A stretch of 64,000 nt of DNA from Rugosimonospora africana (GCF_016862975.1 NZ_BONZ01000030.1:1-64000); one strand, 5' to 3'; positions 26,091 to 35,737 are shown, numbered from the stretch's first letter. The notes: a model not told the origin generated them from the sequence alone. Numbers and translations: made by a program.

Positions 26091-26861
26091 GTGACATCAA
26101 CTGACCCGATCCTGAGCCTGACCGGCATAGACAAGCGGTTCGGCGCCGTTCAGGCGCTGGCCGGGGTCGACTTCTCCGTTCACGCCGGCGAGGTCGTGGC
26201 CCTGGTGGGCGACAACGGTGCGGGCAAGTCAACTCTCGTCAAGACCATCGCCGGGGTGTACCAGCCCGATGCCGGCGAGATCCGCTTCGACGGCCGGCCG
26301 GTCACGCTGTCCCGACCGGCGGACGCGACCGCGCTCGGCATCGCCACGGTCTTCCAGGACCTCTCTCTGTGCCGCAATCTCGACGTCGTCGCGAACCTGT
26401 TCCTCGGCCGGGAACTGCCGGGCAGGCTGCGTCCGCTGAATGAGATCGCCATGGAACGGGAGGCATGGTCGCTGCTGCGTTCGCTTTCAGCCAAGATCCC
26501 GTCGGTACGCACCCCGGTGGAGTTGCTGTCCGGCGGCCAGCGGCAGACGGTGGCCATCGCGCGGTCGTTGCTGGGTAACCCCAGGGTGGTGCTGCTCGAC
26601 GAGCCGACCGCCGCACTCGGGGTGGCCCAGACGGCGGAGGTGCTCGACCTCATCCGCCGGCTGAGGCAGCGCGACCTCGCGGTGATCCTGATCAGCCACA
26701 ACCTGGCCGACGTCCAGGCCGTGGCCGACCGCGTGGTAGTACTGCGACTGGGCCGCAACGCCGCGGAGTTCGACGTCGCCACGGTCGCCACCGAAGCGCT
26801 GGTCGCCGCGATCACGGGCGCCGACGAGAGGTTGCCGGCGGAGGAGGCGGAGCATGTCTGA
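26091..26861 (+). CDS. xylG: XylG-like sugar ABC transporter ATP-binding protein
   Basis: The 256-residue ATPase has a Walker A GDNGAGKST, LSGGQ signature and Walker B VVLLDEPTAA. It has a single nucleotide-binding domain, unlike the doubled E. coli XylG, and would act as a dimer with the permease. The GTG at 26091 is chosen because a strong AGGAGGT sits 7-8 bp upstream; an upstream GTG at 26067 would bury that site. The gene overlaps the permease start by 8 bp. It energises import of the sugar captured by the XylF-like lipoprotein. Confidence 0.85.
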   Translation: MTSTDPILSLTGIDKRFGAVQALAGVDFSVHAGEVVALVGDNGAGKSTLVKTIAGVYQPDAGEIRFDGRPVTLSRPADATALGIATVFQDLSLCRNLDVVANLFLGRELPGRLRPLNEIAMEREAWSLLRSLSAKIPSVRTPVELLSGGQRQTVAIARSLLGNPRVVLLDEPTAALGVAQTAEVLDLIRRLRQRDLAVILISHNLADVQAVADRVVVLRLGRNAAEFDVATVATEALVAAITGADERLPAEEAEHV

Positions 26862-28101
26862 GGAGACCGTGCGGACGGCCAGCCGGCCCCGGCTCGACCA
26901 ACAGGACGTACGCCTGCGGACCACCCGGGGCCCGGCCGGCGTCGTGTCCGCCGCCGGACGGGCGATCCGCGAGGGGCGAGCCGGCTCGGTGATGGTCCTG
27001 CTGGGCCTGGCGCTGATCGTCGTGTACTTCCAGTACCGCACCGGGGTCTTCCTGCGTCCGGCCAACCTGGTGAACCTGACGCTGCAGATGGCGCAGATGG
27101 GCGTCATCTCGATCGGCATCGTCGGCGTGCTGTTGCTGGGCGAGATCGACCTGTCCGCCGGTTCGGTCAGCGGCTTCACCGCCTGCATCATGGCTGTGGA
27201 GGCGGTACGGCACGGCGTACCCGACCTGGTCGCGATACTGCTGGCGATCGCGACCGGTGTCGCGCTCGGCCTGCTGCACGGCCTGCTGATCACCAAGGCG
27301 CGGGTACCGGCGTTCATCGTGACGCTCGCCGGGTTCCTGTCCTGGCAGGGCGTGCAGCTGACCATCCTCGGCAGCATCAAGACGATCACCCTGCCCGATC
27401 ACAGCCTGGCGGTCCGGCTGGTGTACGGCTTCGTGCCGCCGCTGTGGTCGTACCTCGTGGCCGGCGTGGCCGTGCTGGTCTACGCCGCCCTGGCGGTGCG
27501 CACGTCGCGCCGGCGCTCGGCCGCGGGCCTGACCGGGACGAGTCCGGCGGGCATCGCGGCCCGCGCGATCGGGCTGGCCGTGGCGCTGTTCGCAGTGGCC
27601 ATCGTGCTCAACCGCGCCCGTGGGCTGTCCTACGCCGTCGTCCTGATGGTCGCGCTGGTGGTGGTGTTCGACCTCATCTACCGCCGCAGCCGTTACGGGC
27701 GCTACATCTACGCGATCGGCGGCGACTCGCAGGCCGCGCTGCGGGCGGGAATCAAGGTTTCCGCGATCCGCGTCTCGGTCTTCGCGACTTGCTCGGGCCT
27801 GGCCGCGCTGGGCGGCCTGATCGGCGCGGGCCGGCTGTACTCCGCGGGCGCCCAGTCCGGCGGCAGCGACCTGCTGCTGGACGCCATCGCCGCGGCGGTC
27901 ATCGGCGGTACGTCGCTGTTCGGCGGGCGCGGCTCGTCCTGGTCGGCGCTGCTGGGCACCCTGGTCATCGCGACCATCACCAACGGCCTGCTACTGCTGG
28001 GCCTGGAGTCCAACGTGCAGTTCACCATCACCGGCATCGTGCTGCTGCTGGCCGTGCTGCTCGATTCGCTGTCCCGTCGACGTTCACCGGAGGGCCGATG
28101 A
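26854..28101 (+). CDS. xylH: XylH-like sugar ABC transporter permease
   Basis: The 415-residue integral membrane protein of the BPD_transp_2 (ribose/xylose permease) family has about ten hydrophobic segments and a signature-like LLGEIDLSAGSVSG block near residue 90. A C-terminal Gly/Ala-rich region (GGTSLFGGRGS) is also typical. It overlaps the ATPase gene by 8 bp and the dehydrogenase start by 4 bp (ATGA). It forms the membrane channel for the importer. Confidence 0.86.
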   Translation: MSEETVRTASRPRLDQQDVRLRTTRGPAGVVSAAGRAIREGRAGSVMVLLGLALIVVYFQYRTGVFLRPANLVNLTLQMAQMGVISIGIVGVLLLGEIDLSAGSVSGFTACIMAVEAVRHGVPDLVAILLAIATGVALGLLHGLLITKARVPAFIVTLAGFLSWQGVQLTILGSIKTITLPDHSLAVRLVYGFVPPLWSYLVAGVAVLVYAALAVRTSRRRSAAGLTGTSPAGIAARAIGLAVALFAVAIVLNRARGLSYAVVLMVALVVVFDLIYRRSRYGRYIYAIGGDSQAALRAGIKVSAIRVSVFATCSGLAALGGLIGAGRLYSAGAQSGGSDLLLDAIAAAVIGGTSLFGGRGSSWSALLGTLVIATITNGLLLLGLESNVQFTITGIVLLLAVLLDSLSRRRSPEGR

Positions 28102-29315
28102 ATCCCATCCGGCTGGGAGTGCTCGGCCTCGGAGCCGTGGCACAAGCCGTGCACCTGCCGCTGATCACCAAGCGGCGCGACCTGTTCGACCTCGTCGCGG
28201 TGGCCGACGTGTCGCCCGGGCTGACGGCCGAGGTGGCCGACCGGTTCGCCGTGCCGCGGCGGTTCACCGCCGTCGAGGACCTGCTCGACGGCGCGGACCT
28301 CGACGGGCTGCTGATCGCCTCCGGCGGTTCGCACCTCGGCGCGGTGGTCGCCGCGTTCGACCGGGGCGTACCGGTGCTGTGCGAGAAGCCGCTCGCGGTC
28401 ACCCACGCCGAACTGGACGAGTTGGAGGCGCACCTGCCGGCCGGCGTGGCGCACCCGCTCCTGCTCGGCTACATGAAGCAGTACGACCCGGCGGTCACCG
28501 CGGCGGCCGAACTGCTGGCCGAGCTCGGCGACATCCGCGAGATCGAGGTGACCGTCCTGCACCCGACCGGGCCCTCCCAGCTGGACATCGCCCGGGTGCG
28601 CACCGGTCACGCGGACGTGCCGGCTGCCGTGGCCGGCACGCTGGCGGCCGAGGACGACCGGCTGCGCCGGCAGGCACTGGGCGATGTGGACCGGGACACC
28701 GGGCGCGTGTACGCCGGATGCCTGCTGTCCAGCCTGTCGCACGACTTCTCGCTGCTGCGGCTGTTCGTCGGGGCGCCCGAGTCGATCGAACTCGCCGACA
28801 TCTGGCGGGTACCGACTCCCGGCCAGCGGCGCGACATCGGCAAGGACGCGGAGGCGTTGGGTTCACTGCCTCCCTCGATCCGGGTCGCCGGACGGCTTCC
28901 CGGCGGCGTGCGCACCACGATGGCCTGGCACTACCTGCCGGACTATCCGCTGTACCGCGAGACGGTGCGGATCGTGCACGGCACCGGCTCGCTGGAGCTG
29001 GTGTTCCCGTCGCCGTACCTGATGCACGCGCCGACCCGGCTGACCGTCACCTCGTTGGCCGGCGACCGGGTACACGAGACGGTGACCTCCAGCGTGCGGG
29101 AGGCGTTCGAGATCCAGCTCGAGTCCTTCGTCGCGATGCTCCGGGACGGGTTCGTGCCCCACTCCGACCTCGCCTCCGGGCGCGCCGACGTCACGACGGC
29201 ACAGCAGGTCATGGCCCGGTATGGGCTGACCAACGGCGTCGAGTTCGGTGGTGAGGTCGGCGCGTTGCAACGCGGGGGACTGGCGATCCAACCGGTACGG
29301 GAGGGTGTGGCGTGA
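28098..29315 (+). CDS. Gfo/Idh/MocA-family sugar dehydrogenase
   Basis: The 405-residue cytosolic NAD(P)-dependent oxidoreductase has a Rossmann motif GLGAVAQ (about residues 9-15) and the EKP motif in VLCEKPLA near 97. The family oxidises sugars or cyclitols. In this operon it could convert a pentose or hexose to the lactone/aldonate that the IlvD/Edd protein then dehydrates. It starts at the ATG at 28098 overlapping the permease stop and ends in a GTGA overlap with the aldolase gene. The substrate is inferred from context only. Confidence 0.82.
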   Translation: MNPIRLGVLGLGAVAQAVHLPLITKRRDLFDLVAVADVSPGLTAEVADRFAVPRRFTAVEDLLDGADLDGLLIASGGSHLGAVVAAFDRGVPVLCEKPLAVTHAELDELEAHLPAGVAHPLLLGYMKQYDPAVTAAAELLAELGDIREIEVTVLHPTGPSQLDIARVRTGHADVPAAVAGTLAAEDDRLRRQALGDVDRDTGRVYAGCLLSSLSHDFSLLRLFVGAPESIELADIWRVPTPGQRRDIGKDAEALGSLPPSIRVAGRLPGGVRTTMAWHYLPDYPLYRETVRIVHGTGSLELVFPSPYLMHAPTRLTVTSLAGDRVHETVTSSVREAFEIQLESFVAMLRDGFVPHSDLASGRADVTTAQQVMARYGLTNGVEFGGEVGALQRGGLAIQPVREGVA

Positions 29316-30181
29316 ACCTGGGTCGGAAGATCATCACCGCGGTGCCGGTCGGTTTCGCCGCCGACGGCACGGTCGACCTGCGGGCGTCCCGGCGCATCCT
29401 GCGCTTTGTCGCCGGTAGCGGGGTCGACGGCGCGTTCGTCCTCGGTACCACCGGCGAGTTCCCGTCGCTGGACCGCGCCGAACGGCGGGCGCTGCTCGAC
29501 GCGTACGTCGAGGAACTGGGCGACCTGCCGATGGTGGTTCACGTCGGCGCGGCCAGCGCTCACGAGGTGCTGGGCCTGATCGAGGACGCCCGCGCGTGCG
29601 GTGTGCGGTCGGTCGCTGCCATCACCCCGTACTACCTGCCCACCACGGACGCCGCCGTGCTGTCCTTCTTCGAGCGGATCAGCGGGGCGGCCGGTGGGAT
29701 GGACGTCTACGCGTACATCTTCGCCAGAGCCACCGGTGTCGTCGTCGGCGACGACCTGCTCGCCCGGATCTCCCGGCTGCCCAACCTGTACGGTGCCAAG
29801 GTCAGCGGCGAGCCGATCATCCGCCTGGACGGCTACCGTGCCGTTGTGCCGGACGATTTCGTACTGCTCACCGGCGCCGACAGCGACCTCGCGGTGGTTC
29901 CGGAGCACGGCGGGGCGGGCGTCATCTCGGGCGTCGCCTCGGCCTTCCCGGAGCCGTTCATCCGGCTGGCCGCGGCCCTGGCCGACGGCGACGAGCCGGC
30001 CGTCGCGGCGGCGCAGCAACAGGTCGACGACGTGGTCGAGCTCATCGCCGCGAGTCCGGCGCGGATGAAGGCCACCCTGCGGATGCGTGGCGTCGACGCG
30101 GGCCACTGCCGGATGGCCCTCGAACCGCCGTCAGAGGCGGTGCTCGCGCGGCTGCGCCGAGCGGTCGAAGCGTATGCCTGA
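29312..30181 (+). CDS. DapA-family aldolase (2-keto-3-deoxy-sugar-acid aldolase candidate)
   Basis: The 289-residue class I aldolase/lyase of the DHDPS/NAL superfamily has the GTTGE motif at 45-49, a catalytic Tyr in the 133-135 region, and the Schiff-base Lys163 in YGAKVSG. It has a GTG start. Family members cleave 2-keto-3-deoxy sugar acids or condense pyruvate. Next to an aldonate dehydratase it probably releases pyruvate plus glycolaldehyde or glyceraldehyde. It overlaps the kinase gene by 8 bp. Confidence 0.83.
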   Translation: MNLGRKIITAVPVGFAADGTVDLRASRRILRFVAGSGVDGAFVLGTTGEFPSLDRAERRALLDAYVEELGDLPMVVHVGAASAHEVLGLIEDARACGVRSVAAITPYYLPTTDAAVLSFFERISGAAGGMDVYAYIFARATGVVVGDDLLARISRLPNLYGAKVSGEPIIRLDGYRAVVPDDFVLLTGADSDLAVVPEHGGAGVISGVASAFPEPFIRLAAALADGDEPAVAAAQQQVDDVVELIAASPARMKATLRMRGVDAGHCRMALEPPSEAVLARLRRAVEAYA

Positions 30182-31121
30182 GTACAGCCGGCTGCGGGCC
30201 GGATCCGTGACCGTGCTCGGCAGTCTCAACACCGACTTCATCGTGACGCAGCCACGTTTCCCGAGGCCGGGCGAGACCGTCCAGGGCAACGGATTCGCCA
30301 CGATGGCCGGCGGCAAGGGCCTGAACCAGGCGGTGGCGGCGGCCCGCAGCGGGGCGACGGTGCGGCTGGTCGGCGCCGTCGGCGACGACACGTTCGGCCG
30401 CTCGCTCGTTGACTTCGTGGCGGGCGAGGGCATCGACGTCACCGGCGTGGCGGTGCTCGCCGCGACCACCGGCAGCGCGCACATCGCGGTCACCGCGGCC
30501 GGCGAGAACGCCATCGTCCTGGTGGCCGGCGCCAACGGCGAACGCCTGCGGCTCGACGACGGCGTGCGGGCGGCCGTCACCGACGGGACCTACCTGGTCA
30601 CCCAGGCCGAGCTGCCCCTGCCGCTGGTGACCGAGGCCCTCGCCGCGGCCCGCGAGCGGGGGATCGTCACGGTGCTGACCCCGTCCCCGGTCTCTGTGCT
30701 CGGCGGCGTGGTGCCGCCCGGCGTCGACATCCTGGTCGGTAACGAGCTGGAGGTGTGTGAGCTCGCGGACGCGGCGGATCCGCGTGCCGCCGCGTGCCGG
30801 CTCAGCGCCTCAGTACCGATCGTGATCGCCACCCTCGGCGGCGACGGCGTGGTGTGGGCGATCGACGGCGCCATCGCCGGGCAGCGACCGGCCCGACCGG
30901 TCGCGGTCGTGGACACCACCGGCGCCGGAGACACCTTCGTCGGTGCCCTGGTGGCCCGGCTGGCCGCCGGCGACGGGCTGGAGACCGCGGTCGACTGGGC
31001 GGTACTCGCCGCGTCGCTGTCGGTCTCGCGGGCCGGCGCCGCCCCGTCCATCCCGACCACCGAGGAGATAAACGCCTTGCTGCATCTGGGTGCGCTGACC
31101 GAGGAGCGGGTACGGCGATGA
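30174..31121 (+). CDS. PfkB-family carbohydrate kinase (ribokinase/KDG-kinase type)
   Basis: The 315-residue kinase has the GGKGLNQA sugar-binding motif (about 46-53) and the C-terminal DTTGAGDTF catalytic signature. It starts at the ATG at 30174, overlapping the aldolase stop, and ends in an ATGA overlap with the dehydratase. Candidates are ribokinase or 2-keto-3-deoxy-sugar-acid kinase; the operon favours the latter, but sequence alone does not decide it. Confidence 0.83.
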   Translation: MPEYSRLRAGSVTVLGSLNTDFIVTQPRFPRPGETVQGNGFATMAGGKGLNQAVAAARSGATVRLVGAVGDDTFGRSLVDFVAGEGIDVTGVAVLAATTGSAHIAVTAAGENAIVLVAGANGERLRLDDGVRAAVTDGTYLVTQAELPLPLVTEALAAARERGIVTVLTPSPVSVLGGVVPPGVDILVGNELEVCELADAADPRAAACRLSASVPIVIATLGGDGVVWAIDGAIAGQRPARPVAVVDTTGAGDTFVGALVARLAAGDGLETAVDWAVLAASLSVSRAGAAPSIPTTEEINALLHLGALTEERVRR

Positions 31122-32890
31122 ACGACCCACATCCGTTGCGCAGCGACGCGTGGTTCAACAACCCGGCGGAGCCGGGCGAGACGGCGATCTACCTGGAGCG
31201 CTTCGCCAACCGCGGGATCACCGGGCAAGAGCTGCGGGCGGGTCGACCGGTCATCGGCATCGCGCAGAGCGGCAGCGAACTGACCCCGTGCAACTTCATC
31301 CACGTCTCGCTCGTCCAGCGGGTCAAGGACGGCATCCGGGACGCAGGCGGGATCCCGGTCGAGTTCCCGACGCATCCCATCCAGGAGTCGGTGCGCCGGC
31401 CCACCGCGGCCCTGGACCGCAACCTGGCCTACCTGGCGCTGGTGGAAATCCTCACCGGGTACCCGTTCGACGGCGTGGTGCTGACCACCGGCTGCGACAA
31501 GACCACCCCGGCGGCGCTGATGGCCGCCGCCACCGTGGACATTCCCGCGATCGTACTGTCCGGCGGGCCGATGCTGGACGCCACCTGGGAAGGGCACCGG
31601 GCCGGCAGCGGCATGGTGTTGTGGCAGGCCCGCCGCGATCTGGCAGCGGGACGCATCGGCCCGGACGAGCTCATCGACCGGGTGGTCGGCACCGTGCCCA
31701 GCGCCGGGCACTGCAACACCATGGGCACCGCGCTGTCCATGAACAGCCTGGCCGAGGCGCTCGGCATGTCGTTGCCGGGCTGCGCCGCGATTCCCGCCCC
31801 CTATGCGGAGCGCGCCGCGATGGCGTACCGGACCGGGTACCGGGCCGTCGAGCTGGTACGCGAGGACGTGCGACCCAGCGCGATCCTCACCCGTGCCGCC
31901 TTCGACAACGCGATCGTGGTCGCCTCGGCGATCGGCGCGTCGACGAACTGCCCTCCGCACCTGGCCGCGATCGCCGCCCACGCCGGGATCCGGCTGGACG
32001 TGCGCGACTGGGACCGGATCGGGTACCACATCCCGCTGCTGGTCGACCTGCAGCCGGCCGGCCGGCACCTGGGGGAGAGCTTCCACCGGGCCGGCGGCGT
32101 CCCCGCGGTCATCGGCGAACTGCTCGCCGCCGGGCTGCTGGACGGAACGGCCGCGACCGTGTCGGGCGGCAGCATCGCGGACAACTGCGCCGCGCGCCGC
32201 AGCCTCGATACCGAGGTCATCCGGCGGTACGGCGACCCGGTCAAGCACGACGCCGGCTTCATGGTGCTGTCCGGCAACGTGGCCGACTCGGCGATCCTCA
32301 AGACCTCGGTCATCGGTGACGACTACCGTGACCGGTACCTGGGTGGCGACGTGGCCACCGCGTGCTTCGAGGTGCGCGCCGTGGTCTTCGACTCGCCGGA
32401 GCAGTACCGGGCCACCATCGAAGACCCGGAGCTGGGCGTGGGTCCCGACTCGATGCTCATCGTGCGCAACGCCGGCCCGGTCGGGTACCCGGGTTCTGCC
32501 GAGGTGGTGAACATGTCACCGCCCGGCGCGCTGGTACGGCAGGGAATCGAGATGCTGCCGTGCATGGGCGACGGGCGGCAGAGCGGTACCTCGGACAGCC
32601 CGTCCCTGCTCAACGTCAGCCCCGAGGCGGCGGTGGGCGGCGGTATCGCGCTCATCCGCACCGGTGACCGGCTGCGCGTCGACCTTCCGGGGCGCCGCAT
32701 CGATCTGCTGGTCGACGAGGACGAACTCCAGCGGCGCCGGGCCGAGCCGCTGCCGGAGGTCGTCGCCAGCTACACGCCGTGGCAGGAGCTGTTCCGGCGG
32801 CACGTCACTCAACTGTCCGAGGGTGCGTACCTGGACTTCGCCACCGCCTACCGTTCCGCGGGACGGATCGTCCCGCGGCACTCGCACTGA
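31118..32890 (+). CDS. IlvD/Edd-family sugar-acid dehydratase
   Basis: The 590-residue cytosolic iron-sulfur dehydratase has cluster-ligand candidates Cys58, Cys126 (TTGCDKTTPA) and Cys199 (GHCNTMGTA), spaced like pentonate dehydratases. The length and the absence of a branched-chain amino acid operon argue against IlvD itself. It would dehydrate an aldonate such as xylonate or arabinonate to the 2-keto-3-deoxy acid used by the neighbouring aldolase. Last gene of the operon; a hairpin follows. Confidence 0.85.
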   Translation: MNDPHPLRSDAWFNNPAEPGETAIYLERFANRGITGQELRAGRPVIGIAQSGSELTPCNFIHVSLVQRVKDGIRDAGGIPVEFPTHPIQESVRRPTAALDRNLAYLALVEILTGYPFDGVVLTTGCDKTTPAALMAAATVDIPAIVLSGGPMLDATWEGHRAGSGMVLWQARRDLAAGRIGPDELIDRVVGTVPSAGHCNTMGTALSMNSLAEALGMSLPGCAAIPAPYAERAAMAYRTGYRAVELVREDVRPSAILTRAAFDNAIVVASAIGASTNCPPHLAAIAAHAGIRLDVRDWDRIGYHIPLLVDLQPAGRHLGESFHRAGGVPAVIGELLAAGLLDGTAATVSGGSIADNCAARRSLDTEVIRRYGDPVKHDAGFMVLSGNVADSAILKTSVIGDDYRDRYLGGDVATACFEVRAVVFDSPEQYRATIEDPELGVGPDSMLIVRNAGPVGYPGSAEVVNMSPPGALVRQGIEMLPCMGDGRQSGTSDSPSLLNVSPEAAVGGGIALIRTGDRLRVDLPGRRIDLLVDEDELQRRRAEPLPEVVASYTPWQELFRRHVTQLSEGAYLDFATAYRSAGRIVPRHSH

Positions 32891-32922
32891 CCCTCGCGCT
32901 GACCCGCCGGTACCCGGACCGG

Positions 32923-32947
32923 CCGGGGAGCCACACGTGGCACCCGG
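32923..32947. terminator. Hairpin between convergent operons
   Basis: Inverted repeat CCGGG-GA-GCCAC, AC loop, GTGGC-A-CCCGG, 33 bp after the dehydratase stop and before the convergent sigma-partner gene. No T-tract. Confidence 0.5.
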
Positions 32948-33033
32948 CGGGGATGTCTGGGGGAGCGCGGCCCGGCCGGTCTGGCCCGGCCGAGCACCCC
33001 AGCGCCCCCGCCGGGGCGTCCTGGATCAGGTCA

Positions 33034-33969
33034 TCAGCGCACTGTCACCGGCGGCATCGTCACGGTCGGCTTCTCGACCCGCACCGGTGCTCCGTAACCG
33101 GACAGCTCGATGGTGACCCGGAGGTGATCGGTGTGAGGCTCGCTCCCGCGCAGCGGAGTTCCCGTCGTCGTGCGCCGGTATGCCACCGTGGCGATCCGCT
33201 TGTCAGCCCCGAGCGTGACGTCGCCGGCGAAGGCGTCGGAGATGAGCCCCGGCTCGATGCCGACGGCGGCGTCGGGGTTCTTCACCGACACCTCGAAGTG
33301 GTAGACGTTCGCGGAGGTCTGCGTGACCGTGGCCCCGGTCTGCCGTAGGACCTGGAACAGATCGTTCGAGTCGGCGGAGCCTGCGAGCGCGCCGCCCAGC
33401 GCGTCGTCGTAGTCGAGGTTCTTCGGCCTGCCGCCCTCATACCGGGCCCAGCTCACCTTCCCGGTCAGGCTGTCGGTAAAGCCGATGTACAGAACACCGT
33501 CGAGGAGCCGTTCGTGCTCGTAGCCGGCGACGTACCAGGGACGCAGCCCGGTGCGCGGCGACTCGAGATAGCCGGCGGTCGTCGCCGGGTCGAAGGCGCC
33601 GGTCGTGGTCCATGCCGGAACGCTCGGGTCGACGGACGTGATCTTCACCTGGTAGCTGGTCTCCGTGCTGGCCTTGATGGCGGCGTCCAGCCGCAGCCGG
33701 GGCGAGTCGGGGCCGACCGCCACCGGCTGGCCGTGGCCGCGGTCCGGCGGAGTCGACCCGGTCGTACCGGTCGCGCCGCGAATACCGACGGTCGCGGCCG
33801 CCAGCGCCCCGACCAGACCGACGACGCCGGCCGCGTACGCGGTCCGGTGCGCGACGATACGGCGCTGGTGGCGCCGGCCGGCATCGGCCAGCACATCGCG
33901 GGTCAGCGTCAGGCCGTGGACGGCCTCCCGCATCCCAGCGGTCAGCTGTTCCTCCATGTCGGGGCTCAT
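33034..33969 (-). CDS. Membrane-anchored protein, putative anti-sigma partner
   Basis: The 311-residue protein is not recognised as a named family. It has an N-terminal cytosolic segment (1-43) and one transmembrane helix (about 44-66, rich in Ala/Val/Gly). A large exterior domain (about 80-311) has a beta-rich pattern resembling lipoprotein-carrier-like folds. It follows a SigE-family sigma factor with no gap (sigma stop 33970, this ATG at 33969), the usual place for an anti-sigma factor or signal sensor. I see no classical zinc-binding anti-sigma motif. Confidence 0.65.
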   Translation of the reverse strand: MSPDMEEQLTAGMREAVHGLTLTRDVLADAGRRHQRRIVAHRTAYAAGVVGLVGALAAATVGIRGATGTTGSTPPDRGHGQPVAVGPDSPRLRLDAAIKASTETSYQVKITSVDPSVPAWTTTGAFDPATTAGYLESPRTGLRPWYVAGYEHERLLDGVLYIGFTDSLTGKVSWARYEGGRPKNLDYDDALGGALAGSADSNDLFQVLRQTGATVTQTSANVYHFEVSVKNPDAAVGIEPGLISDAFAGDVTLGADKRIATVAYRRTTTGTPLRGSEPHTDHLRVTIELSGYGAPVRVEKPTVTMPPVTVR

Positions 33970-34491
33970 CTATTTGCTCCTCGTCATTTCCATTGCGTCC
34001 TTGAGCGTCCCGGCGGTCGTCAACTCACGAAGCCGGGACAGCCCCCGTGAAGCGGTCGACTTGACGGTGCCGACCGAGCACCCGAGCATCTCCGCGGCCT
34101 CAGCCTCGCTGAGCTGCTCCCAGTACCGCAGCACCAGCACCGCCCGCTGCCGTGGCGGCAGCATGGCCAGTGCCTGGATCAGCATCTGCCGCAGGAGCAC
34201 CGCGTCCGTACCGTCCGTCTGGCCCGGTGGCTCGATCTCGGCCAGCACCTCCGGCCGCCGCCCGCGGCGTCGCCACTGGTCGACCGCGAGGTGGTAGAGG
34301 GTACGGCGCAGGTACCCCTCCTTGTCGCCGTTCACCCGGTTCCAGCTGCGCATCAGCCGCTCCAGCGCCGCTTGCAGCAGGTCCTCGCCAGCGGTACGAC
34401 TGCCGGTCAGCAGCACCGCGGTTCCGAGTAAAGCATTGCCGCGTTCGGCGACGAGGGCGTCCAGCCCCTCGAAGCGTTTCTTCCGCCGCAC
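33970..34491 (-). CDS. SigE-family ECF RNA polymerase sigma factor
   Basis: The 173-residue sigma factor has region 2 (about 10-80, with the LLTGSRTAGEDLLQ block) and region 4 (about 115-165, LPPRQRAVLVLRYWEQLSEAE), typical of SigE-family ECF factors. The GTG start at 34491 has GGAGAGA about 8 bp upstream. Its membrane partner is directly downstream. The stimulus is unknown; envelope stress would fit. Confidence 0.88.
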   Translation of the reverse strand: MRRKKRFEGLDALVAERGNALLGTAVLLTGSRTAGEDLLQAALERLMRSWNRVNGDKEGYLRRTLYHLAVDQWRRRGRRPEVLAEIEPPGQTDGTDAVLLRQMLIQALAMLPPRQRAVLVLRYWEQLSEAEAAEMLGCSVGTVKSTASRGLSRLRELTTAGTLKDAMEMTRSK

Positions 34492-34630
34492 AGGCTCTCT
34501 CCTTCCGTCCCCAGCAAGGACGACGGCGTCACACCGAAGGTTGACTGGAGCACGGCAGAGATTTCAGGTCACCTGGAAGAAGCTATGGACCCCGTGACGC
34601 CGTGGGTGCGCCTTCACCACCAACGAACAG

Positions 34631-35737
34631 TTAGCTATCCGTGGGATGAGTCGAGGCCGGCCGTGGGTGGGGCCGCGAGAGCGGTGCCGGGTCGCCCCAG
34701 CGTTCGGAGCGCTCGGCGGTCAACAGCGTCCGCGTCGGGAATGGGATCTGGATGCCGACCTGCCGGTAGTGCGTGTGCAGCCGCTTGATGAACTCGTGAG
34801 TGATCAGGTATTGGGAAGCGAACTCACTGGCCCGGAGGGTGACCGAGAAGTCGATCGAGGATTCGCCGAAGGTGTGGAAGCGGACGGTGGGTTCGTGCGT
34901 CGGCACGCCCCCGTTCACCTCGCGCATGACCTGCCGGGCGACCTCGATCGTCTCCTTCTCGACCTGGTCCAGGTCGCTGTCGTAGGCCACCCGTGCCTGC
35001 ACCGGCACCGACATCTCCCGCTCGGGCTGGTTGAAGTTCGTGACGATGGCGTTGGCGACCTTGGAGTTCGGCACCATGATCAGATTGTTGCGGATCTGGC
35101 GCACCGTCGTCTGACGCCAGCTCACGTCGACGATGTACCCCTCCTCCCCGCTGTCCAGCCTGATGTAGGCGCCGGGCTCCACTTCCTTGGACGCGAGCAC
35201 GTGGATGCCCGCGAAGAGGTTGGCGAGCGTTTCTTGCAGCGCCAGGGCGACCGCGAGCCCGCCGACGCCGAGCGCGGTCAACACCGGCGTGATCGACACT
35301 CCCAGCGTCTCGAGGAGGACGAGCATCCCGAGTACGAGGATGGCCAGACGGGTGATGCTGACGAAGATGGAGGCGGACGAGGCGATGCCGACCCGTGCCT
35401 CGGTGACCGACTGGATCAGCCCACCGATCATCCGGGACAGGTACGCCGTGCTGAGTGCCACCAGCGCGATGATGAGCACGCGGCCGGCCACGTCGCGGGC
35501 CTGCCCGGTCAGCGGGAGGCTGACCGCCGCGCCCCACAGACCGGCCGCGACGGCCGCGACAAAGGTCACGTTCCGCAGCAGGTCCGCGACCAGCTCGTCG
35601 CCGGTCCACCGGGTCCGGCGCAGGCCCCGGGCCGCCCACCCGAACACGATGCGCAAGATGAGCCCGCCGACGATTCCCCCGCCGATGGCCGCGACCGCGA
35701 CGAGTACCTCCCGGCCATTGATCGCCTCGGTCAACAA
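34631..35737 (-). CDS. MscS-family mechanosensitive ion channel
   Basis: The 368-residue membrane protein has hydrophobic helices near the N-terminus (about 8-30, 55-80, 90-115, 125-150) and an Ala/Gly-rich pore helix (LGVGGLAVALALQETLANL, about 150-170). The beta domain has a KSxVxVV-like NLIMVPNSK and a C-terminal alpha/beta cytosolic part. MscS channels release solutes in osmotic downshock. It starts with TTG at 35737, preceded by GGGTGAG. It stands alone. Confidence 0.86.
   Translation of the reverse strand: MLTEAINGREVLVAVAAIGGGIVGGLILRIVFGWAARGLRRTRWTGDELVADLLRNVTFVAAVAAGLWGAAVSLPLTGQARDVAGRVLIIALVALSTAYLSRMIGGLIQSVTEARVGIASSASIFVSITRLAILVLGMLVLLETLGVSITPVLTALGVGGLAVALALQETLANLFAGIHVLASKEVEPGAYIRLDSGEEGYIVDVSWRQTTVRQIRNNLIMVPNSKVANAIVTNFNQPEREMSVPVQARVAYDSDLDQVEKETIEVARQVMREVNGGVPTHEPTVRFHTFGESSIDFSVTLRASEFASQYLITHEFIKRLHTHYRQVGIQIPFPTRTLLTAERSERWGDPAPLSRPHPRPASTHPTDS

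Noticed and set aside
31118-32890. Branched-chain IlvD
   Set aside because: Context with sugar importer, aldolase and kinase, and Cys spacing, favour sugar-acid dehydratase.
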